Shown here: one piece after another, positions 1-21,017 of the stretch | How positions within the stretch are numbered: the stretch's first letter is position 1 | Layout of the letters: each line of letters begins with the position of its first letter | From: Luscinia megarhynchos | Taxonomy: Eukaryota > Chordata > Aves > Passeriformes > Turdidae | Assembly (NCBI GenBank): GCA_034336665.1 | Contig: JAPFBE010000013.1 | Span: 23,291,056 to 23,355,055 of the forward strand | Direction: 5' to 3' | DNA length: 64,000 bases | Made by a program: the position numbers and the translations under genes | The notes under the pieces: generated by a model | What the model saw: the letters and a program-made list of their open reading frames with translations, nothing else | Told to the model about the DNA's origin: nothing | Database searches by the model: none

Positions 1-1650
1 AAGTTGTGGGAATACAACTAGAGAGCAAGACTGTGAGCACTGCAGAAACTGCTGAAGGAGAAGGTGTGCCCAGTCAGTCTGCAGAGGTGAAAGCCATCCA
101 GCTGGCTTTAGACATTGTTGAATGGGGAAAAATGGCCTATACTTTACCTCTCTACTGACTCAGGGATGATAGCAATTGCCCTGTGGAGGTGGTTGCTATG
201 ATGAAACCAGAGTAACTGGCAGTGCAGAGGTAAACCCACCTGGGCAGCTGTATTGTGGCAGGATATTGCTGCCTGGGTGGAGAATCTGGTTGGGAAAGAA
301 CATCATATAAATGTTCATGTGCCACTGCAGAACATCAAAACAACCAATAGGTGGCTCAGGTGGATCTGGATTGGCAACATAAAGGTGAATTATTTATAGC
401 TTATCACTATAGTGATAATAATCACCTCGAGCCATCAAGAAAGAGATGCAGCTATAAATGGAATCGTGATTGAGGGGTAGATTTGACCATGGACACTATC
501 ACACAGGTTATCCATGAATGGGAAGCATGCTGCAACTAAGCAATCCAAGTGGTTAAAGACTCTAGTATTAAGGACAGTGGCTGAAATACAAATACAAGGA
601 GGCCTGGCAGAGTGAATGTATCACACTCCCACAAATCCATCATGGGCTTACTGGAAGGTTAGAAACATGTTCTGGGCCCCATACCAACACTCAGAAAACT
701 ATCCTGGGTCTTGAAAACAAGTCTTGTGGGGACCTGGTAGGCCAGAAACTATTGAGTCACACAATAGGACTGTTTTCTAAAACAACTTTGTAGACAACTG
801 GGCCAAAAACATGTATTGAGTGGATATAACACTCCCTATTGCACACCAGCCTCCAGGAAACCTACAGCAGTGCAATGATCTATTAAAGAATGCACTGTGA
901 GCAATGGGTGGTGGAATCTTCAAACACTTAGCAAAAGCCACTTGGTTAGTCAGCATGAGGGAATCTGTTGGTCAGGCTGGTATTGCTCAATGGAAACTTT
1001 TACATACTAGAGAATGAGCTAAATTTCCAGTAGTGAGCATAAAAATTATGCTGGGGGAAAAGCCTGGGTTATTCCTGCCTCAGGCAAAGGCAAAAGCAAT
1101 CCATGGTATTGCTTTTGTTCAGAGATTTGGGTGCACTTGATGGGTAACATGGAAGGATGGGGAAGTCTAGTGTGTGCCTCAAGAGGATTTGATTATGGGT
1201 GGAAATTACAATTCATTAAATTGTTTGATATAATTGCTATATAATATGTGTGTTATCACTTATATGGTGGTGATATGCTCATCAGTGCATTGGATACTTT
1301 GCAGCCTTTGTCTCCATCAACTCCTGATTTGGGGATCTGAACCCAACTCCCTTTTGATTACCACATTAATAGAGAATGAACTTTGATAAATATGGACAAG
1401 CGCAATGGTGGTGTAATCAGAGCTGGCTTCGCCAGTCCAACAACACACACCATCTTCTCTGCCCTGAAAGACTTTAATGGCAAATGAAGATCAAGTTCAT
1501 AGACAAAATGAATTAAACTGACGTTTTATAGAGACAGACTTAGGGAATGATATCCGTGTGTATACACCAAAGAATGACAGGAAGGGTGATAGGATATCTG
1601 AAAGTGAGGGAGCTGGCATGATGTAAATGATGTAGAATAAGGAGTGGGTA
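1..1650 (+). mobile_element. Decayed endogenous retrovirus, ERV-L-like (pol 3' part plus trailing region)
   Basis: The first ~1200 bases read, across several frames interrupted by stops and frameshifts, as the RNase H end and integrase of a retroviral pol. The order is an RNase H-like part (about 1-300), a zinc-binding/core integrase part (300-950) and a basic C-terminal part (1020-1200). About 1260-1500 resembles the non-coding tail that follows pol in bird ERV-L elements. No intact reading frame remains and the 5' part lies outside the window. The assignment to the ERV-L class is from recognition of the family pattern, not a search. No target-site duplication or clean LTR edges were identified. 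Confidence 0.6.
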
Positions 1651-1829
1651 CTGTGCTGGTTTCAAATGGGAACACGGGCCTTCTCCACCTCAGCTGAGGC
1701 TGGCAATGGCAGTAAGGTTTTTCAGCTGCTAATGTTCAGCCATAGATAAATAGATGTGCTGGCTGTAATGAAGCAGTTAATTATGATTTTATGATTTTGT
1801 TTTAAATGGCATCACATGATGCAAAACAT

Positions 1830-2318
1830 GGCTACACCTCAAGTCCTGTGTCCAGTTCTGGGCCCCTCACCACAAGAAAGGCTTTGAGGTGCAAGAGCAA
1901 GTCTAGAGAAGGGCAGTGGAGCTGGTGAAGAGTCTGGAGCACAAGTTCTGTGAGGAGCAGCTGAGGGAGCTACAGTTTAGCCTGGAGAAAAGAAGGCTCG
2001 GGAGGGACCTTGTATCACTCTCTCCATCTCTTCTCCCAAGCAACAGGCCAAGAGGAAATAGTCTTATGCTGTGCCAGAAGAGGTTTGGATTCGACTTTAG
2101 GAGGAATTTCTTTGACTAAAAGGATGATTAGACATTAAAATGGGCTGTCCAGGGAAGTGGGGGAGTCACGGTCCCTGGAGGTGTTTAAGGAAAAGACTGG
2201 ATATGGCACTCAGTGCCATCTATGGTCTGGTTGATAAAGTGGTGATCAGTCATAGGTTGGTCTCCATGATGTCAGAGGTCTTTTCCAACCTGATTGATTG
2301 TGTGATTCGGTGTGGAGC
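1830..2318 (+). mobile_element. CR1 LINE, truncated 3' end
   Basis: The end of CR1 ORF2 and the CR1 3' UTR read on the + strand. Diagnostic stretches are the 'ggcccctcaccacaag' block near 1860, 'agcctggagaaaagaaggct' near 1980, 'gtccctggaggtgtttaa' near 2170 and the 'ggtcttttccaacctgattg' terminus near 2277. It ends with a degenerate short repeat of the ATTCTGTG type typical of CR1. It is 5'-truncated, as nearly all CR1 copies are, and no functional ORF survives. It stops roughly 100 bases before the first-exon YY1 motif of TMEM39A. Confidence 0.88.
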
Positions 2319-2414
2319 TTTCTGTATCTATTGCAACCTGTGATGACGGAGCACCTGCTCCAGCAGCGAGGCCAGGCCGGCGGCTGAGCGGCGCCGGAGC
2401 CCCGGCTGCCACCA

Positions 2415-2427
2415 CCAAGATGGCGGC
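2415..2427 (+). promoter_or_regulatory. YY1-type site CCAAGATGGCGGC
   Basis: CCAAGATGGCGGC is a near-perfect YY1 motif. In vertebrate CpG-island genes this motif usually sits just downstream of the transcription start, in the sense orientation seen here. That suggests initiation near 2380-2415. The motif also contains an ATG (2420-2422), which opens a short upstream reading frame. Confidence 0.55.
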
Positions 2428-2506
2428 GCGGCGCGGCCGCCGCCCCGCCCCGCGGCTCCTGCCCTCCCTGGGCAGGCCGAGGGCCGCCGGCGCTGTCGCC
2501 GTGTGA
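2420..2506 (+). other. Possible upstream ORF in TMEM39A leader (28 codons)
   Basis: It starts at the ATG inside the YY1 motif and runs 28 Arg/Pro/Ala-rich codons to TGA at 2504-2506. That stop overlaps the next ATG (2506-2508) as TGATG. The composition is that of any CpG island read as protein, so no peptide function is claimed. It would matter only if it lies inside the transcript and tunes initiation downstream. Confidence 0.3.
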
Positions 2507-2835
2507 TGAGAGCATCATCCTCACTGCCACGTCTCCTGGGCAGCCGGCGCTGTGCAGGGCCGCGCCGGGGCACCGAGGCCGCATCCTCCCGCCTGCCTTC
2601 TCTTCCCCTCCTTTCCTTTCCCCTGCCTCTGCCCCGCCGGGGGGCAGCGGTGAGGTGGGTCTGCCCGGCGGGAGGAGGGACGCTCCGCGGGGCTCCCACC
2701 GCCGCGGCCGCAGCCTCGTTCCTCCCATACGGGCCGGGGTTGCGGGGGCCGGGGCTCTCCGCCGGGCCGCTATCGCCGGAGGGGACCCCGCTGCCGGCTG
2801 ATGTCCGAGCCGCGCCGCCGCCCGCGCTTGGATGT

Positions 2836-5800
2836 GTGAGTACCGGCCCCGCCGCTCCCGCGGGCAGCGCCGTGCCGGGAAAACCACGGCGACTCAGGCG
2901 GGCGGCGGGCTGCGACCGCCGGAGCCCCCCTCCGAAACTTGGTGTGGGTCTGTGTGGGAATGAGTGGTGGGGCGGCTTCTGTCGGGTTTGTTCCGTCCTG
3001 TTTGTTCTGTCCTGTTTGTTCCGTAAGCTACGGCGTTTGCTCTCGGGCTTCTCCTTTGAGACATTTCCTGCTGTGTTCGGGTTAAAGCTGGAGGTCCGCC
3101 GATGCTGCTGGGAGCTGGGTGCTCTGTGGTAGGAGGGTTGAGGATTAAATCCGAAGAAGTCGGGCTGGGGTCACGGGATATGTGCTGTGGGCTTTTAAAA
3201 CGCCGTCCCTACGTAACCAGTCCTGCAAGGGCTCTGTCCTGTGGAAGATGAAGAGCTGCGGCAATCTTCTGTAAGTCCAGGCAAATCCAACGCGCCATAA
3301 GGTACCGTTTCCAGAATGGATGTGGGTGGACATTTCTGTCGCTGTTCTTTTTTGTACCGCAGAGGAAACTGCAGTTGGGCTAGCAGTTGGGCACATGATT
3401 TTCCCTATTATGTGAGGCAGCTTCTTTGGTACTCCAGCATCGTCTTAACGTATGAACGTACTGCAGAAACAGAGGCAGCTTTGTTTGCAATCTCTGATTG
3501 CTGTCATGCATGCTTTCCATTGTGAGTAAGGGGCCGCTCGTGTCCCTGTCTTCTGTTATGACTGTAAGTAAAGAAATGAGATGTCTGTGTTACAAAGGGG
3601 CGAGTTATGAAATTTTTGGAGACCAGGCATCCCTTCTGTAATCATGCCTTCTGTCTGTTAACTCACTGTAACCAGAAGTGATTTTCTGGGAGAGCGATAC
3701 AGTAATACAGGGATGGGAGAGGAATGGCTCAGCTCCATCTTCACAGGATGCTGAAGGCAGAGGTCATCAGCCCCCTTTTTAACCCACAATCTGAGCTCCA
3801 TGGCTCACCTCCTGGCACTCCTGCTGTTGGGCTGTTTCTGACACTCATTTCTCCTCCCAGCTTCACCTCTTGGTGTGCAGGCTCCTTCAGCCGAGGTGCT
3901 TGGACGATACTCTGCTGGTAAAATCTGGGCTCACTGGTGTGTAGCCAGGTGATGCTGACCCTTTCTGGGGGGTCGGGCTGAAACTCCACCTGCTACTTGT
4001 TGACCCTTATCTGACTGGAAGTTTTTCGGGTAGAAGATGCTGCTATTCCTTGTTTCTGTTCGTGAGCTTCTTTGCCTCAGGTTTTGCTTTACAGCCCAGC
4101 ATATTGAGTGGTAATGTTTTCCAGGTTTGATTTGTTTGTAACAACAGAGAAGCTCAGATGATACCGCTGACACAGTGACCTGTGCTTAGCATGTACTCCT
4201 AATCTCAATACCATGGAGAACTACTGTGTGCCTGCTGTACAGCTCATTCCTGACTGTCTCTTTGCAGACTTGCAGAGACCTGACTGGGTGTCTACGTTTC
4301 TACTAATAAAGGTGTCTATGCTGCCTCAACCAGTGCATCCAAAATCATTAATAATTTCAAAAATGCAGGCCTTTTACTCCTTTCTTTTATATTTAGTCTT
4401 TCTGATTGTAAAATGGGGATAAAACATTTTGCTTCCTACTTTGCAGACCATGTTTCTATTCTGCTTGTAAGATGATAAATTTTTATAAAAACTTTTGCAT
4501 TATACAGATTAGCACCTTACTGAATTATTTGTCTTTCAGAGACACTGATGACATTTACCACAGTCAATTCTGTGGTAGCTAAGGAAATAAAGTGATTCTC
4601 ATCTTACTGGCCTGCCTGTATTAGCAACATTTGTGCTGATGTAACATTGCCAGTATAGATGTACTGTTATGTACCACTCAGAAGCGGACAGGCCTAATCA
4701 CTTTTTTTGGCTATGCATTTTTCAGACATTCTTCTTTGTTCTGAAATTTTAGATTAGAAGATTAACTTACGCATGTAGTGTTTAAAAGGGAAGCCCCACA
4801 CCTTATTGCTGGTTTTGAAACTGAGCAGCACTGAACACAAATCTTTCTCTGAAAGGATATGTAATGCAGATTGACTCAAACCTGGTTGGCATAAAACTTA
4901 ATGCTTTATTTCTTTCTATAGGCACCAAATCTGGATGTTTGAGAATACAGCCAATGTGCCAGAAATGTTTGTTACAATGGCTTCCTGTTTCCATGAGCAT
5001 TCTGTTCAGAAACCACTTGGGCCACTCAGTACTTCCCCAGTAGAGTTACAATTCCTAAAGATGGATATGGTGGGAAGCAACAAGGTAGTAGTGATTCTGA
5101 GACTATCCTGTCCCTTAGTCTCAGTCCTTTCCCTGTGCCTCAGAATCATGAAATCCTGGAAGAAGTTTTCTTCTGACAGTTAAAATTGGAACTTTAGTCC
5201 ATTTATTTCTAACCCTACCACAGTTAGGTAAGTGGGTGTAGCTGTTAGCAGGTGGATTTTTAAAATCAGAGGTAAATCTGTAGTAGCTGTATGACTTGGG
5301 AAAATAGCTCATTAACTTTCACAAACTGTCCTGGAGATTTCATGCCATTCTTTGGGGCTGTTGTCATTGGTGAGTTACCAGCCTTTTCTTGACTTTTTTG
5401 GGTATTGCAAGTGAAAACAAGACTTCTGGTGAGAAGGGGGTATTACACAACCTGGTCAGGAGAGCTGTCCTGGGAGACAGGGTGCAGTGGCATCCATGTG
5501 TACAGGGAAGGTTGGAATTGTTGGTTTAAAGCAAAATTGTCAGTAGACATCTGCGGCCTAGAAATACATATAAAGGAGCATGGATGCAGATTCAGACAGC
5601 TGGATTAGTCTCGATATAATTAATTGTACAAAGGGTTAATGTATCCTATTGCATTTTCTCAATCTGCTGGATTAGTTGCTCGGTAAACAGTCATACAAAG
5701 TTCTGAGTCCTGCCTACCAAAGTCATGGAGGTTGAATTGAAGACTTACTATTTTGTGGGGAATTTTTATATCACCTGAACCTGTTGTTTAAGAGGTGAAT

Positions 5801-8800
5801 AGAGGAGAATTGATGCATTCTCATATGTGGTTTATATTTCAATGCAAATTTATGATTTATACAAATGGTTTATAACAAATGTTTAAAATTCCCTGCAATA
5901 TTGTTGCTTTTCTGCAATGTCAGGGATGTGCAAAGCATTGTCTCACAGATACTTTCTGCTGTGAATCCCAGTGTGGTGACTTGATGTAAGGCTCAAGAAA
6001 GTGGTTTTTAACTTGTGTTCTTCTTCATGCATTCAAGCTCATTGCTACAGATGACAGATGCCTGCCTTATTTTTAGCTATTTGAGAACAAAATAGAAAAA
6101 TCCCAGTGACTCCAAATGATTTGTAATCATGGCTGTAAATGTAGGGATTGGCAGAGTAACAAAACCAGCAGGAAAGCTGCTTCTGTTTGTTTTAAAGAAA
6201 GCTTGTCTAAGGTGCTAAAATAATACAGTAAAAAATAGCTACTACTACGTAGAGAGACCCTTGGGAGGAGAAGTACTTGCTGAACAGTTTATCCTGTTTT
6301 GAATAAGGAAACTGAGGTCTGTAGTAGTAAAACAAGTTCCCTGGAAGTCAGTTGAAGAGGAAAGGTTAAAAAGCAAAAGGTGTCCTGGCCTGTGCTCAGG
6401 CCATTAGACTGCGGGTTTTTCTTCAGTTTGGGAGGACAATGCATATTTTGGTGGCTTGCTTGATGGAAAATTTTAAGATGGGCTCTTAAAACATGAGCAT
6501 CTTCTATTTTTTTCTTCCTTCTTTTTCTGCCTCAGTAGTGATTTGTTTTATTATGCGTTTGCCTTGGTATCTTGGAAATAAAATTTTTCAGTGGCTATAC
6601 CTAAAATTTCCAGCCTTTCCCAGTTACTGCATGTGGCATGGTATAATGGAGAGTGATCTGTAGCTGTGTTTTAGCAGAGCTGTGGCTGTGCATGTTTACT
6701 GAAGAGCTCTGGTGCAAGATATACTTAGGTGTGAGTGCATGTTGATAAATTGTGTTAACGGCCAGTTTTGATAGCCTGTGTTGTGTCTGCTGAAACACTG
6801 CCCTTGTGATTCACTTCCCAGCCACTGTCCCATTCTATTCAGAACTTTAGTTTCTATCACTAATATGGAGTTGGAGTTAAAACTTCTGTGTTGTTACATA
6901 TTCAGAAAACTGTTTGGCTCAGTAGTTCCCTCCAGCTCTTTAGTTTGTGCCTCTAACTCTGAATGAGGCTGGAGTTGCTGTCCCTTTCCCCACACAATTC
7001 AGAAGCATGGGAGCTCTAGGACCAAAATAGACTGTGACCCAACTGGTTAGGCCTGCATTTCTCTCTGCTGCTGTAAAAGCTCAACTTTGCAATTCTGTCT
7101 TGTTCTCACATGAGAACAAGCCAATGCTTTCTTTATTCCCAGATCCAGTATTTGGCTGTGAGTGTTGCTGTATACATCAGAAGAAGCCAAAGAAAATGTT
7201 AATGTCTTGCTAGCTGTGTAACACTTGTTGGCTTGGTGAGGAGTGTTGTTGGCCACTTGGAGCTGCTGAGCCTTGAGGGTCTTGCATTATGCCTTTGTTT
7301 TGGTTTTTTCCACTTCCTTCTGGGATATAAATTCTCTTGTCTTCATTCATGGAATTATTACAGTCATTCATTGAAGTCTTCCTAATCTGTTTGCTTTGAC
7401 CTGCTGCAGCAGTTAGTTGCACAAGGCAATTATATGGTAATGTAAGGTAATAATATTTTATTACACTAGGGACTGTAGCTTTGTTCTTGTACTTGCCAGA
7501 GGTTTTTTTAGAGTGCTTAGTGTTTGTTTCAACTTTCCTCCAATTCACAAAAACCTGAACTTTTCTATATTCTGAAGAGGACACTATTGCCTGCATACCT
7601 CTGGAAATGTCTTCCTTGTACCCCTAAAGTAAGGTCTTTGAGGGGATTTTTAGGGCACGTGTAGGATTTATCTGTTTTAAAAATGTTTTTATTCAGTATC
7701 TTGGATAATTTTGTTTATCTAGAGTATTAAGAGCTTAAATCTATATCCTATCCTTAAGCATGTCAGCAAAATGAGCCGACTGAGCTTACTGCACTTTAAC
7801 TTTCAGAGGCTTTTCCTGAAAAACCTTTCTTTCCTATTCCCATTTTTGTGTGTATTTGAAGTACTGTGGCAGCTACAAATAGCAGGTGCCACCTTCCCCT
7901 TGTCTTTAGCTAAAACTTTTATTTTTCCCACTTACCTTTCTGTTTAGCTCTAGTCTTCCTTGCAGAAAACACTTGAAATAAATCATACAGTACATATGTT
8001 GTTTGTTAATTCTTGCTTCAATCTTGCTACTTCCACCCTTTGGTTTTGGCATCTGTGTAGAGGTCTGATAGATGGAGCCTCTTCAGCCAGAGTTGTGCTG
8101 TATCGGAAGAGCCTACACTGACATGATCTTGATGGGATAGTTTTGTTTTTACAGAGGAGGTTATTAGTCACTGAGCGAAAATTAGTCTTGCTGATGCACC
8201 GCCTGACAGTGGTGATTCCCCACCCAGCTCTCCTCTTTGATGGTGTTTGGGCTGCTCTTCAGGGGGTTTCTGTCTTTCTGTGCCAAATCCCCATCATAAT
8301 CCATCGCTGTGTATGGCATGAGGACTTGGAAAATGTGCTGACTTGGAGACCTCCCTCCTAACCGGTTTTGCCTCCCAGTTCTGGGCCAGGTGGCAAGTGT
8401 GTACCTTTGGATCCAGCCAGAGTTGAAAGGTTGTGTTGACTTAGCACTGGGGCAGCTCTGTGCAAGCCAAATATTTAGCTTTCCATTTTATAATCTGTCG
8501 GTTGTTTCCTCCCTCGCAACAACTAAATGCTTATTTTATCCCCAGACCAGCTGGGGCTTTAACAGAAGTTTTGCGTCTTTTTGGCTTCCGGTGTGGCAGA
8601 TGTGGGGGTGCTGACAAGGTGGCCTTGTGACCAAGGCTTAGGTGCAGCCATCGCTGTCCCTTGGCTCTCTGGTAGCGTTTTTCTTCTTTTTGGTGTTATG
8701 TTGGGTGAATTGATAACTAGCTTCGTGCCTGTTTTTCCAGCCATTAAACTGGGGTTTTGGTTGTTTTTTATTTTAATTTAAATAAATAAAAGGTTAACAC

Positions 8801-11800
8801 TAAAAGGAAGTAAAAATAACCTATAGTAGCTAGTACTTTCAAAGTTCAAAGGAAAACTTGTGTAATAATTTGCAAAGATATTAGGATTGCTGGACAACTG
8901 CAAGTTTTGGCTTAGGCTGACCAACTGAAGTGAGTTGAAACGAGGACGTTAGCAACCAAGAGAGCATTTTCAGTTTCAGAAATGAATTGTGCTTTGTGTC
9001 AGTGCTCTGCAGCCATGTCATGGGGAGGGGGTGGCTGCCTGCGCTTCCCTGTGAGGGAGCTCTGCACGTGTCAGGTGTGTTTCCATAAAGCATAGGACAC
9101 CCTGAACAGAAAGTCTTGCTGGGAATTTCTGTGTTGCTGTGGAGGAGGCAGAGTCCCTCACCACAGAGGCCATGTGTTGTTTCACCCTCAGCTGTCACAT
9201 GCTTCCTCAGCAGGAAGAGGGTTGCTTTAATTGAGATGAGGAGTTGCAGTGAGAAACCTTCTTGAGCCACATTGCACCAAGTGAGGGTGGTCACATTTCC
9301 CTTTCTGCTCTTGTGAGTAACTGGTTGTAGGACTTGTGGAGCCAAGGAGAGCCACTTGAAAGTTTTCCAGCCTCTGGAAGTTCTCATGTCTCGGTGCAGG
9401 GAGCTTCCTGACAGGACTAGAGAGGCTTGGAGATTTCTTCAACTAAAAAATGTTAACGCCATCAAAATAACTGACTGAGCTTTGTAGCGTTTCCCGTGAA
9501 GAGATGGGGAGCCAGGAACACTTTCCATTCTGATGAGTCACTAACTCTCTCCTGGTTTGCCTCTTGAGAGAGCTGTTTGGGCAGCTGTTGATGCAGGAAC
9601 ATGATTCTGAGTGATGGTCCTTGGGGAGCAGGACAGGGCTGCACACTGCTTCACCTCTGAATTGGTGAATAATTTGTCTGCCTAGCTTGTTACCAGTAAA
9701 TTCTTGCGCACAGCTGTGTTTCTTGCCTGCCTTGATCCTGCCTCGTCAGGATAGCTGGGGAGCTGATAGGCAGGACGTGTGTGTTGCGGCACAGGAAAAA
9801 AAAATTGACCAAGTGCTTTCTGTAGTCCTGAAAGCAGGAACTGGAAATCAGAGCATCTGATGCCTTCTGTATCTGGATTTTCTTGTAACTGTGTCACAAA
9901 TGAAGGTTTTGTCTCTGTCCTGAAGCATGGTCTGCCCTAGGACCCAAGAGCTGTCCATACCCACATCCATTCCCTGTGCATGGGCAGAACCACTTTCTGC
10001 TGTTCTATAGCTGCTTTCCTGATCCTGCCTGTGTGTTTTTATGATGCTGACGCCTGCTTCAGAGAGGAGATCTAGGAGGCTAGGTAGTATTGGTTCTGAG
10101 GATTTGAGGATGAAGGGATGAAGGGTTTACAAGCATGTGACTTATTTTTTGAGGGAGATTGTAGGTGAACTGGAAAGAACAGAGTGGAATCACATTAATG
10201 GACTGAAGAGTTGTGTCAGGAAAAGCTTTTATCTTTCATTACTCACTTTTTCTGCATTACTGTATAAAACAAGATCACTGATGGGGTGGGGAATGCAAAC
10301 AGAGAAGGGAGCAGGATGGAGTCTTCGTTAATACCTGGTATGACTAGGAATATCTGTTGGAGTAAGGGGTTTATGGTTTATTGGTTTATTGTTTATTTTC
10401 CTTGTTGACGTATTTTTCAAAGTAGAATAATGCCTTTGTTTATTAATTGAAAGCTATAAAAAGGCTTTCCCCATGTCTCTCTCCTCAAAAAGGAGGGCTG
10501 TTGATTGGTTCAAGGCCAAAAAAAAAGCAGATTTGGAGTCAATCTGATCAGTAATCTCACTGCTTTGCTTAGTTTTATCTGTGGAGTTTCAGTTTTGTGT
10601 GGCTAGTTTTACAAAATAAAAGCAAACAAAAAAGGAATGGTTCTTAGGCAGATTTTGCTCCAACAAATGCCTTCTTAACTTAATCTAACTCCAGTAAGGT
10701 AAAGTTACATAAAGCTTGTCTTGGGAAATTGCCCAGTCTATATGTTCATGAATCACTGTGAAAGGGCTCATTGAAGTGCATTTAAAATATGCTCGTTGAT
10801 GGTTAAGGGTGGCTTCTTTCCATGGGCAGTTGTTTTTTCTGGTAGAAACCTGCATTTTACTGGTTTGCAAAGCCAGGGGCTGTAATTGCAATTACTTTGT
10901 GTCCAAGTGTCTGTATTGGCGAGCATATGAGGTATACTAATGGGGTGATACTAATGAGACCTGTTCAATTATTTAGATGAATTATTGAATGTGGTATAAA
11001 ATATCTTCTACTGTTAATAGCACTAATTAAACCGCCAACATATTGCATCCGTTATCATAAATATCCTGCAGGTTGAATCAGATCAATTGTTTCAGCTACC
11101 ACAGTCCCTGTGGTAGCTAAATTTGGCTTAAAAGGGCTTTTTTGTGGGTTTTTCCTCATTTTTTGCCTTCACTTTAGCTGCTTATCAGAAGTGTCTGAAT
11201 GTCCTAAGTGAATTCTGCATTGTTTGTTGCTGCCCCTGCTCACCTTACACATGCAGGAGAATTTTCCTGTTTATATTTCGTTCCTAAAATACAAATAAAA
11301 CTTGAGAACATCCTAGGGAAAATTATCTGAAAGCTTTAGAGTCTTGCTTGACTAGAAAGGTAAGAAAGGCTTCAGTCTCTATTGTGTTGATACTGAAGAT
11401 ATGAGAGTTTTAAAGTCTGCCAAAACACACTATTTACCTCAAAACCAAAATTCTCCAATGTTTGCTTGTTTTTCGTGCATTTTCACATCTCCTTTTTTTT
11501 TTCTGTCTCTCCTGGATCTCTGTTTTTTGGTGTGTTTTGGTTTGATTTTTCCAAGTGACTTTCATGTGGGTATGCAGAAACCATTCATCCTTTGTAACAT
11601 CTTGATTTTTGTTGAAAGTTTGAGAATTGGTATCCTGGTTTCAGTCATGACAGTTTTTTATTGGAGTAGAAGTGAAGGTTGGGAAATTCTAGTACAAAGG
11701 GTAATTCTTTGAGGGAATTTTTTAGAGAAGTACTCCTTCACAGTGTTCATGGTGACAGTCCTGTGACTCACTGAGACCTTTTGGCATTTCTGCCAGCTGT

Positions 11801-12976
11801 GATTTCTCAGGATTTTTAAAGAGGTGATGACTGAATTATAAATAGACCTTAGGTTCCATCTGTACATTTCAAAGCTACATCTAGAGTTTCCTAGAAGGTG
11901 GGTGGGAATTTTTGGCTTCTGGGTTGGTTCCGGCTATGATATTTTTCCGAAAGGGCAGCTGATTTAGACTCCAGGCTCACAGACACACCAAAGTCCTTGT
12001 ATTGAGATGCTCACTTGGTGTCTTGTTCCTGTACAGCACACATGCACTCCAGTTCAAGCCTTCGCTTCCTTATGTCTGCTATGTGTTTCCATTGGAAACT
12101 TTCCTGACTGCCAAAATCCTTGCAGTGACATATGGGAGACCAGTGAAATAGAAGAAAAACTGTATGGGAAGTGATAAAGTCTGTGCCAGAAACTACACCG
12201 TTGTTTCTGATGTTCTTAGTTGCCAGCTTCTCTTACTAGTTTATTTTAAGGAATCAATAGAATTAAGTTTTTCATTAAAAATAAATGGATAAATAAATAT
12301 GTACAAATTTACTTCTGAATGATTTTTCTTTTCAGGGCTGGGTTGTGTGATTGCCTATATGTGCATTTGAAGTACATGCATAGACGTATGTTTTGCTGCA
12401 CTTCTCTGCTAACTAAACCCACATTTAAATGGATGTATTACCTTGGTGTCATTTGGGCATTCTTAGCATAGAAGGGAGCTGAACTATGCAGTTTCCTTCA
12501 AGGACACCAGTCTGTCTGTTCAGAGCTCTGTCAGAGGGTGTCCGAATTACCTACCAGAGCCTGGAAAGTAATGTGCTGGGTGCCTAAAAAGAGCCGTGAA
12601 TCTCTAGTAGCTCAACCACAACATGGAGAGGGCTTTTCCCAGGCTTGCTTTTGCAATAAAGCACGTTTGTGTCATCTCCAGTTCTGGAGATGCTCAGTGG
12701 TGCTTTCCAGCCAGCAATAGGTGTTGTCAGTCATTGATGGCTAATGTAAGCACCCCCTTTTTAGAGACACAGTGTCAGTGGTGTTCATTCTGGGTGTGCA
12801 AGCAGACACTGACCTGCTACCATTGAAGTGGCACAGTGTTTTAGAGTGGTAATGTTTGTCCTACAAGGCTCTGAGTATGTGAGAGTGATCTCCATGAATT
12901 TTCTTGGCTGGAGTGTGACCTGGGTGAGTGTGACCAGAAGTTTAAAGCTTAAGTGATGTTTCTGCCTCTTTTGCAG
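2836..12976 (+). other. TMEM39A: TMEM39A intron 1 (about 10.1 kb, no gene seen)
   Basis: This long intron runs from the CpG-island exon to the acceptor TTTTGCAG before 12977. I looked for exons with splice sites and recognisable protein on both strands and found none. The longest open frame, on the - strand around 8881-9387, has no recognisable composition and is taken as chance. No CR1 or LTR copy stood out. The sequence is T-rich with short A/T runs (for example 8760-8820 and 10370-10450). Confidence 0.6.
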
Positions 12977-13057
12977 GTTTGGGAAGGCTTTTGGATTGTT
13001 GTCTGGGTGTCAGGGCACAGCCTGCTGGAGGCACTGGAAGTGGACTGGTTCCTGGTC

Positions 13058-21017
<7,960 letters not shown>

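Larger units (their letters stand above)
2340..2835 (+). other. TMEM39A: TMEM39A exon 1 (mostly or wholly 5' UTR), donor at 2836
   Basis: The first exon probably starts near the YY1 motif and ends at 2835, before the consensus donor GTGAGT (2836-2841). In the family, translation begins in exon 2. The frame from an ATG at 2506 stays open to 2835 and would join exon 2 in phase with the TMEM39A frame, so a longer N-terminus is formally possible (see findings). The 5' edge is uncertain. Confidence 0.5.
2340..2960 (+). promoter_or_regulatory. TMEM39A: CpG-island promoter of TMEM39A
   Basis: A sharp change from about 45% to very high G+C with many unsuppressed CpGs starts at about 2350 and fades after about 2960. 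GC boxes of the CCGCCCCGCCCC type lie around 2440-2455. No TATA box is evident, as expected of a housekeeping promoter. The island lies upstream of the only long + strand gene to its right and contains a good splice donor at 2836, so it is assigned to TMEM39A. The exact transcription start cannot be read from sequence. Confidence 0.78.

Noticed and set aside
8881..9387. 168-codon open frame on the - strand in TMEM39A intron 1
   Set aside because: No recognisable domain, no splice-site support, ordinary composition; one such frame by chance is expected in 64 kb.
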